Shown: positions 59,670 to 64,000 of the stretch, one piece after another
Numbering within the stretch: position 1 is the stretch's first letter
How the letters are laid out: each line of letters opens with the position of its first letter
DNA from: Paenibacillus sp. S150
GTDB lineage: Bacteria; Bacillota; Bacilli; Paenibacillales; Paenibacillaceae
Assembly: GCF_019352175.1 (NCBI RefSeq)
Contig: NZ_JACBYI010000029.1
Span: 1 to 64,000 of the forward strand
DNA length: 64,000 nt
Direction: 5' to 3'
Made by a program: the position numbers and the translations under genes
The notes under the pieces: model-generated
What the model saw: the letters and a program-made list of their open reading frames with translations, nothing else
Database searches by the model: none
What the model was told of the DNA's origin: nothing

Positions 59670-60062
59670 ATGGCTGTAACCAAAATGGAGCATATTGGCA
59701 TTAAAGTGGACAACCTCGAGCGATCACTGCAATTCTACCAGGAGGTAATTGGCTTGAATCTGCAGGATATTCTGGGCGAACCGGGAGACGAGGTGCGTCT
59801 TGCATTTCTCAGCTTCCCCGGACAGGCCAGCGTAGAGGTTGAACTGATTGAACGGGTGTTTAAGGAGCTGCCGCAGGAGGGAAGAGTGAGCCATGTGGCC
59901 TTCACAGCGGATGACATCGAGGCAGAGCATAGAAGGATTGCCGGACTAGGCATCCCCGCGCTGACCGGCATTTCCCTACTGGCGAACGGCAGCCGCTTTT
60001 TCTTCTTTGAGGGGCCGGACGGAGAGAAGCTTGAGTTCTTCGAATCAACACGGGGCAGGTAA
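59670..60062 (+). CDS. VOC-family protein (glyoxalase / epimerase-like)
   Basis: A 130-aa protein with two betaalphabetabetabeta units. It begins MEHIGIKVDNLERSLQFYQEVIG, with the metal His in the first strand, and has SHVAFTADDIEA and KLEFFE with the later His/Glu ligands. This resembles methylmalonyl-CoA epimerase and glyoxalase I-like proteins. It starts directly after the mnmM stop codon and is in the same operon. Its role there is unknown. Confidence 0.88.
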   Translation: MAVTKMEHIGIKVDNLERSLQFYQEVIGLNLQDILGEPGDEVRLAFLSFPGQASVEVELIERVFKELPQEGRVSHVAFTADDIEAEHRRIAGLGIPALTGISLLANGSRFFFFEGPDGEKLEFFESTRGR

Positions 60063-60106
60063 GCAGAGCAGCACATTATTTTAAAATCAGAAAGGAAGAT
60101 ACAGTG

Positions 60107-61075
60107 ATGAGTAAGCCTTATCCTTTAAAATTTCAACCGGAGTTCAAAGAGCGTGTCTGGGGGGGCCGGGCTCTGGAGAAATTCGGCCTGGAGCTGCCGG
60201 AAGGCCGCATTGGCGAAGGCTGGATGATCGCCGATCATCCGAACGGCACCTCTTCGGTGGTGAACGGCGAGCTGGCCGGACAAGGCCTGGATCAAATCCG
60301 TGAGCAATTCGGCCATGAATGGTTCGGGAGCAAGGGCAGTCCTAAGGACGGCAGCCGCTTCCCGCTCTTGATCAAGCTCCTTGACTGCAACGACAATCTG
60401 TCCGTGCAGGTGCATCCAACGGATGATTATGAAGGATTGCCAAAGGGAGAACTGGGCAAAACAGAGATGTGGTACGTGCTGGACGCCAAACCGGGCGCCA
60501 AGATTATCTACGGCCTCAAGGACGGTGTAACCCGCGAAAGTCTGCGTGAAGCTCTGGAAAGCGGTACGGTCATGGACAGCATGCAGGAAATCACAGTCTC
60601 CGCCGGCGATGCCTTCTACATCCCTGCCGGAACCGTTCATGCGCTCTGCGCCGGAGTGGTTGTAGCGGAAATCCAGCAGAACTCCGATACTACATACCGG
60701 ATTTACGATTACGACCGTCCGGGCCTGGACGGCAAGCCGCGCGAGCTTCATATCGAGGATTCGCTTAACGTGACCGCCTATGAAGGCGCAGGCGCAGCCT
60801 CCATGAAGACAGATGGCGCTGTAGCCGGAGAATGGCTGCAAATTGCCGCCTCCCCCTATTTTATTGTCGAAAAAGGCGTCGTTAACGGAGAATGGAACCT
60901 ATCCACAACGCCGGACAGCTTCACAATCCTCGTGGTCTGCGAAGGCAGCGGGCATCTGACCTGGGAAGGCGGCTCCCAGCCTTATTCCGCCGGAGAATGC
61001 TACCTCCTTCCGTCAAGCCTCGGCGCTTACGGAATTGAAGGACACTCCACGGTGCTCCGCTCATATTTGCCATAA
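60107..61075 (+). CDS. manA: Mannose-6-phosphate isomerase (type I, cupin)
   Basis: A 322-aa zinc enzyme that interconverts mannose 6-phosphate and fructose 6-phosphate. The zinc ligands are visible: Gln and His in SVQVHPTDDY, Glu in KTEMWYVLD, and His in AGTVHAL. It has the start PLKFQPEFKERVWGG and the Arg motif NSDTTYRIYDYDRPG. A GTG one codon upstream is possible, but AAAGGAAG is best spaced for the ATG at 60107. It follows the mnmLM-VOC genes and may share their transcript. Confidence 0.95.
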   Translation: MSKPYPLKFQPEFKERVWGGRALEKFGLELPEGRIGEGWMIADHPNGTSSVVNGELAGQGLDQIREQFGHEWFGSKGSPKDGSRFPLLIKLLDCNDNLSVQVHPTDDYEGLPKGELGKTEMWYVLDAKPGAKIIYGLKDGVTRESLREALESGTVMDSMQEITVSAGDAFYIPAGTVHALCAGVVVAEIQQNSDTTYRIYDYDRPGLDGKPRELHIEDSLNVTAYEGAGAASMKTDGAVAGEWLQIAASPYFIVEKGVVNGEWNLSTTPDSFTILVVCEGSGHLTWEGGSQPYSAGECYLLPSSLGAYGIEGHSTVLRSYLP

Positions 61076-61129
61076 GCCATGCCGGAGCCGGCCCGCTAGG
61101 CCATAAAACATAAGGAGAACCAGAATAAT

Positions 61130-61320
61130 TATTAAAAGGGCAGAAGTGACGGAGGGGAGGTTTGGAACTGCAGGAGCGAACGCGTCCGCCTTTGTCACCG
61201 GATTTCGGCCGCTATTAGCGGTTAAATTCAAGTAATCACAGGGGACAACAGCGGCCGAAAGTCCAAACATTTCCCGCAGGTACGGCCAGACCTCAAAATT
61301 ATAAATTTAGCTTTGGCCCA
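61130..61320. other. Structured non-coding region upstream of the hydrolase gene
   Basis: Two nested inverted-repeat systems: GTGAC (61146) / GTCAC (61194), enclosing GGAGCGAACGCGTCC; and perfect 11-bp arms TTTCGGCCGCT (61203-61213) / AGCGGCCGAAA (61250-61260). No credible ORF. It could be a structured RNA element or a dispersed repeat. Confidence 0.45.
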
Positions 61321-61321
61321 C

Positions 61322-61444
61322 GCTTCCGAAGCGAGTTTTGTACGGTGTCATCTCCAAGAAGTAATGCTCACAAAACTTAAAGCCTATGCTTCCGAAGCGA
61401 GTTTTGTACGGTGTCATCTCCAAGAAGTAATGCTCACAAAACTT
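61322..61444 (+). repeat. Tandem 57-nt duplication in front of the hydrolase gene
   Basis: Two identical 57-nt units (61322-61378 and 61388-61444) start GCTTCCGAAGCGAGTTTTGT and end in CACAAAACTT, with period 66. Each unit has inverted arms AGTTTTGT/ACAAAACT. The second unit ends 2-3 nt before the AGGAGG ribosome site of the gene at 61459. Confidence 0.9.
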
Positions 61445-61458
61445 TTAGGAGGAACGGT

Positions 61459-62421
61459 ATGAGGGAAAACAGCTTTAAGATGACCGATCCCCTTGGGGTC
61501 GCTGTTCATGTGTATGAATGGCTGCCGGAGCCGGAAGCACCGGTGAGGGCGATAGTCCAGATTGCCCACGGCATGTGTGAAACTGCTGCCCGTTACGCCC
61601 GATTTGCGGCGGCGCTCACCGGGGCAGGCTACGCGGTGTATGCCAATGACCACCGCGGTCACGGCTTAACCGCAGGCCGGATTGATCTGCTCGGCGACAC
61701 CGGCGAGGACGGCTTCTACTGGATGCGTCGCAATCTGCTCCAGCTCGCAGATATCGCCCGCTCCCGGCATGAAGGCCTGCCGGTCTTCCTCCTGGCCCAC
61801 AGCATGGGCTCCTTTCTGGCGCAGAAGCTGATGTGCGAGGAGGGCCGGGATGTATACGCCGGCTTCATTCTCAGCGGCACCAACGGGCCGCGGGGCATGC
61901 TTCGGTTCGGGGAATCGCTGGCGGGACTCCAGTTCAGGCTGCAGGGGATTCGCCACCGGAGTATCTTGCTGAACGGTATTGTTTTCGGCCCTTATAACCG
62001 TTCCTTCTCCCCGGCCAGGACAGCTTTTGACTGGCTCAGCAGTGATCCGCAGGAGGTGGACCGCTTCATCGCCGATCCATTTTGCGGAGCGATCTGCACC
62101 ACCCGTTTCTTCCGCGATTTCTTCCGGCTGCTGCGGGATATCCATTCCCGCGAAACCCTGCTTATGCTGTGCAGGGATAAGCCTGTATACTTGTTTGCGG
62201 GAGCCAAAGACCCGGTAGGGATGAACGGTCAGGGCGTGCTCCGCCTGGCCGCGATTTACCGGGAGCGGGGAATTTCCGATGTGGAATGCAGGCTCTACCC
62301 GGAAGGCAGGCATGAGATGCTGAACGAGGTGAACCGGGATGAAGTGACTGCGGATGTTCTGGATTGGCTCGTCCGCCATCTTCCGGCGGAATCGCTGCTG
62401 CTTCAACCCGCAGATAACTAG
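61459..62421 (+). CDS. Alpha/beta hydrolase (monoacylglycerol-lipase-like)
   Basis: A 320-aa serine hydrolase of the Hydrolase_4 / lysophospholipase type. It has VQIAHGMCETAARY (oxyanion region), YANDHRGHGLTAG, the nucleophile elbow LAHSMGSF (AHSMG rather than the more common GHSMG), the acid in FAGAKDPVG, and the His in EGRHEML. AGGAGG lies 6 nt before the ATG at 61459. The frame is open further upstream, but that part is the tandem repeat. Substrate unknown; esters of small lipids are likely. A terminator follows. Confidence 0.9.
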   Translation: MRENSFKMTDPLGVAVHVYEWLPEPEAPVRAIVQIAHGMCETAARYARFAAALTGAGYAVYANDHRGHGLTAGRIDLLGDTGEDGFYWMRRNLLQLADIARSRHEGLPVFLLAHSMGSFLAQKLMCEEGRDVYAGFILSGTNGPRGMLRFGESLAGLQFRLQGIRHRSILLNGIVFGPYNRSFSPARTAFDWLSSDPQEVDRFIADPFCGAICTTRFFRDFFRLLRDIHSRETLLMLCRDKPVYLFAGAKDPVGMNGQGVLRLAAIYRERGISDVECRLYPEGRHEMLNEVNRDEVTADVLDWLVRHLPAESLLLQPADN

Positions 62422-62429
62422 CATACTAT

Positions 62430-62470
62430 AAAAGACAGGCTTTCCGTCAGTACCGGAAAGCCTGTCTTTG
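62430..62470 (+). terminator. Terminator after the hydrolase gene
   Basis: An AAAGACAGGCTTTCC/GGAAAGCCTGTCTTT stem is followed by TTTTT shortly after. Confidence 0.9.
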
Positions 62471-62589
62471 TATTTTTCCGCTATAAATCTACTAATGATC
62501 CATTTTTTAACATAGTAAATGTGATATGATTCTCTTGTACAACAATGTTATTGAGCAGCAGGTACTCTCCCTTAGAGGAGGTGTCCGTA

Positions 62590-62673
62590 ATGGACGTAAA
62601 AGATGCTATTACCCTGATGTTCATGTTCGGTATGTTTATATTGGCGCTGCTTGGCTACATTAAAAAGAAATAG
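62590..62673 (+). CDS. Holin-like type I toxin (27 aa)
   Basis: A 27-aa peptide (MDVKDAITLMFMFGMFILAL then LGYIKKK) of the putative holin-like toxin family, related to TxpA/BsrG peptides: a short polar start, one membrane helix and a triple-Lys tail. GAGGAGGTG lies 6 nt before the ATG. An extended -10 TGATATGAT is at 62521-62529. Overexpressed members of this group damage the membrane. An antisense RNA is expected on the other strand. Confidence 0.8.
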   Translation: MDVKDAITLMFMFGMFILALLGYIKKK

Positions 62674-62782
62674 ACCGCCCCGCCAAGGTAACGGTCTACT
62701 CCAACCACAAGACAAGGATGACCGGCTGCTCTTCAGCAGTGGTTGTACAACAGAGCTGTGCTGATGACGCAGCTCCTTTTTT
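62665..62782 (-). ncRNA. Probable antisense antitoxin RNA (RatA-like)
   Basis: On the minus strand an extended -10 (TGCTATAAT, TATAAT at 62794-62789) precedes this stretch, and the hairpin TAGACCG/CGGTCTA (62671-62698) followed by a T-rich run would end it. The RNA would pair with the 3' part of the toxin mRNA, which itself seems to end at the GAGCTG/CAGCTC hairpin plus T-run at 62751-62782. This mirrors the txpA-RatA arrangement. It is inferred, with no clear -35. Confidence 0.6.
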
Positions 62783-62959
62783 CATTTTATTATAGCATAA
62801 TCCATTTTATTACAGAAATAAACCCCGTCCAAGTAATCCTGATGCCGCTCTTTGCTAACGTCTTCAAACAGCAAGAAAGCGGAGCCTCGTTGTTCCCAAG
62901 GAACTACCTCCAGCTCCGGCCATTTGCTTTTCCATTTCTGCGCCTTGGCGGTGTAGAAT

Positions 62960-63215
62960 GGCCTGCTGAGACCCGGCGGTAAGCCCAAGTGGAAATAGTA
63001 AACTTAAATCTCCTTCCACTCCTTTTTCGGAAGCGTTAGTGGGAAAAAGGATACCTAAATCATCCGATTCTCTCTCCTTCGGGGGAATTCGCTGAAATTA
63101 AGTTGCCTTTTTCCCGCTATTTCCTCTACCGCAAGCCTTTCAGTCCATTTAAGTACACTAATTCCACTTCAATCTGCTCTGCTCCGCTCCACTTCCCTGC
63201 CCACGCTCCCGGTCA
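62960..63215 (+). repeat. Intergenic repeat mosaic with AAAAAGTA-type motifs
   Basis: The region contains motif copies at 62987, 63036 and 63150. The segment at 62968-63012 resembles 17590-17635, the next part resembles 55483-55560, and the last part resembles 42890-42965. No gene is supported here. Confidence 0.65.
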
Positions 63216-63314
63216 GCCCCTTAATGTACTTATCCCCATAAAGAGACCATGGATCGGGCCATTGGCATTCATCCTGTATCCCCCTTCCCTGCCTGCATTA
63301 TGCGAGAGATTTGA

Positions 63315-64000
63315 TTATATAGGCAGCGCGTAATACCGCGCCCGCTGGCTCTCGTCCTGCTGGTACATGACGATCAGCAGTGTGCTTCCGCCGGTAACCG
63401 GCAGCATTTCCGCCAGAGCGGCCGGACTTTGCAGCGCGGCGGCTGCCCCTGTCTGAGCCGTGGCAGCTGGCGTTCCTGCCATCTTGCCGGCAGGAACGCT
63501 GAGGTTGTCCGTTGTTCCGTCAGCAGTTCCAGCCTCCGCCTCATCACCGGCTGCCGGATCAAAGCGCAGTCCGCTGATGGAATCCAGCACCGCTTCCAGA
63601 TGGAACGGCAGCACTTCAAGCACGGTGAACTTCTGCAGCTCCCGCCCGCTGAAGCCTGCTTCCGCCAATTGGGCAGACAGGCGCTCCGGATGGTCGGTGA
63701 TTTCCTTCATATAACGCGACCAGCCGGACTTATCCAGCGTAATATCCCACCAGATCTTGCGCGGCTTGTATTTGTGGCCCAGGAAGTAGTCGAGCTTCAT
63801 CAGCCCGGTAATCACATCCATGGAAGCCGTTCCGCGGTCTGTGAGAAAAGCCTGCAGCCGGGTGAACAGATCCTCCAGCTGATGGCCGATCTTCTGCCAG
63901 CCCCGCTCCTCCCAGTAATCGCCGAACTCCTGGAAGAAATCGAACGGTGACTTAAATACATGACGGATGAGGTATTTGACCGAATGATCCAGCCGGTGGC
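63315..64000 (-). CDS. Radical SAM protein, C-terminal DUF4080 part (cut by window edge)
   Basis: The frame stays open to the right edge, so this is the last 228 codons of a longer gene. The sequence has HSVKYLIRHVFKSPFDFFQEFGDYWEERGW and LMKLDYFLGHKYKPRKIWW, which match the C-terminal DUF4080 domain of B12-binding radical SAM proteins of Paenibacillus and Bacillus. An Ala/Thr/Gly-rich stretch at about 63410-63540 is an odd low-complexity insert. The N-terminal B12 and radical SAM domains are outside the window. The reaction is unknown. Confidence 0.75.
   Translation of the reverse strand, partial: HRLDHSVKYLIRHVFKSPFDFFQEFGDYWEERGWQKIGHQLEDLFTRLQAFLTDRGTASMDVITGLMKLDYFLGHKYKPRKIWWDITLDKSGWSRYMKEITDHPERLSAQLAEAGFSGRELQKFTVLEVLPFHLEAVLDSISGLRFDPAAGDEAEAGTADGTTDNLSVPAGKMAGTPAATAQTGAAAALQSPAALAEMLPVTGGSTLLIVMYQQDESQRARYYALPI

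Noticed and set aside
61061..61270. 69-codon minus-strand ORF with a hydrophobic stretch
   Set aside because: It is made of the inverted-repeat region, has no ribosome site, and overlaps the manA end.

Overview
The window reads as chromosome of a Gram-positive, spore-forming Firmicute, most likely a Paenibacillus. The clues are strong AGGAGG ribosome binding sites, T-box and L20-leader regulation, an infC gene starting on ATT, the Nup-type nucleoside transporter, YtqA/YtqB (MnmL/MnmM) homologues and a Cys-rich protein behind feoB. No rRNA, phage genes or plasmid genes are seen. The genus is inferred from gene content, not from a database search.

Region 1 (1-13.45 kb) is a complete type I-C CRISPR-Cas locus, entirely on the minus strand. 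From right to left: leader 2, array 2 (16 near-intact 33-nt repeats plus decayed ones, split by an IS5-family element), an intrinsic terminator, cas3-cas5c-cas8c(with a probable internal cas11c)-cas7-cas4-cas1-cas2, leader 1 and array 1 (39 intact 32-nt repeats plus one decayed). Cas5c is the expected crRNA-processing nuclease, since no cas6 is present. The two leaders share two motifs at exactly the same distance from their first repeat.

Region 2 (13.5-34 kb) is housekeeping: a small membrane protein, a Nudix hydrolase, a Trm11-like methyltransferase, an M20 peptidase, tRNA-Gly, a GGDEF/EAL protein with a degenerate GGDEF motif, an HMGL-like aldolase, a Fur-box-preceded feoA-feoB-Cys-rich operon, leucyl aminopeptidase, a PAS sensor kinase, a peroxiredoxin, leuB, an aldo/keto reductase, and an ECF sigma / anti-sigma / membrane protein / DUF4097 operon.

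Region 3 (34-54.8 kb) holds a SARP-like response regulator, the T-box-controlled ilvB-ilvN-ilvC-leuA operon (leuB lies apart; leuCD not seen), a GNAT acetyltransferase, an Lsm-like protein with a Gly/Tyr/Pro tail, the nupNOPQ-like nucleoside ABC transporter, an acyl-CoA thioesterase, infC-rpmI-rplT with its L20 leader, a GT2 glycosyltransferase, a PAP2 phosphatase with a UgtP-like glycosyltransferase, and trmB.

Region 4 (54.8-64 kb) is a repeat-rich stretch with a MITE and an IS1380-type element bearing the same terminal repeats, then mnmL-mnmM-VOC protein-manA, an alpha/beta hydrolase behind a 57-nt tandem duplication, a 27-aa holin-like type I toxin with a probable antisense RNA, and the 3' part of a radical SAM gene cut by the window edge. 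The most unusual features are the matched CRISPR leaders, the dispersed intergenic repeat families at four loci, and the duplicated element in front of the hydrolase.
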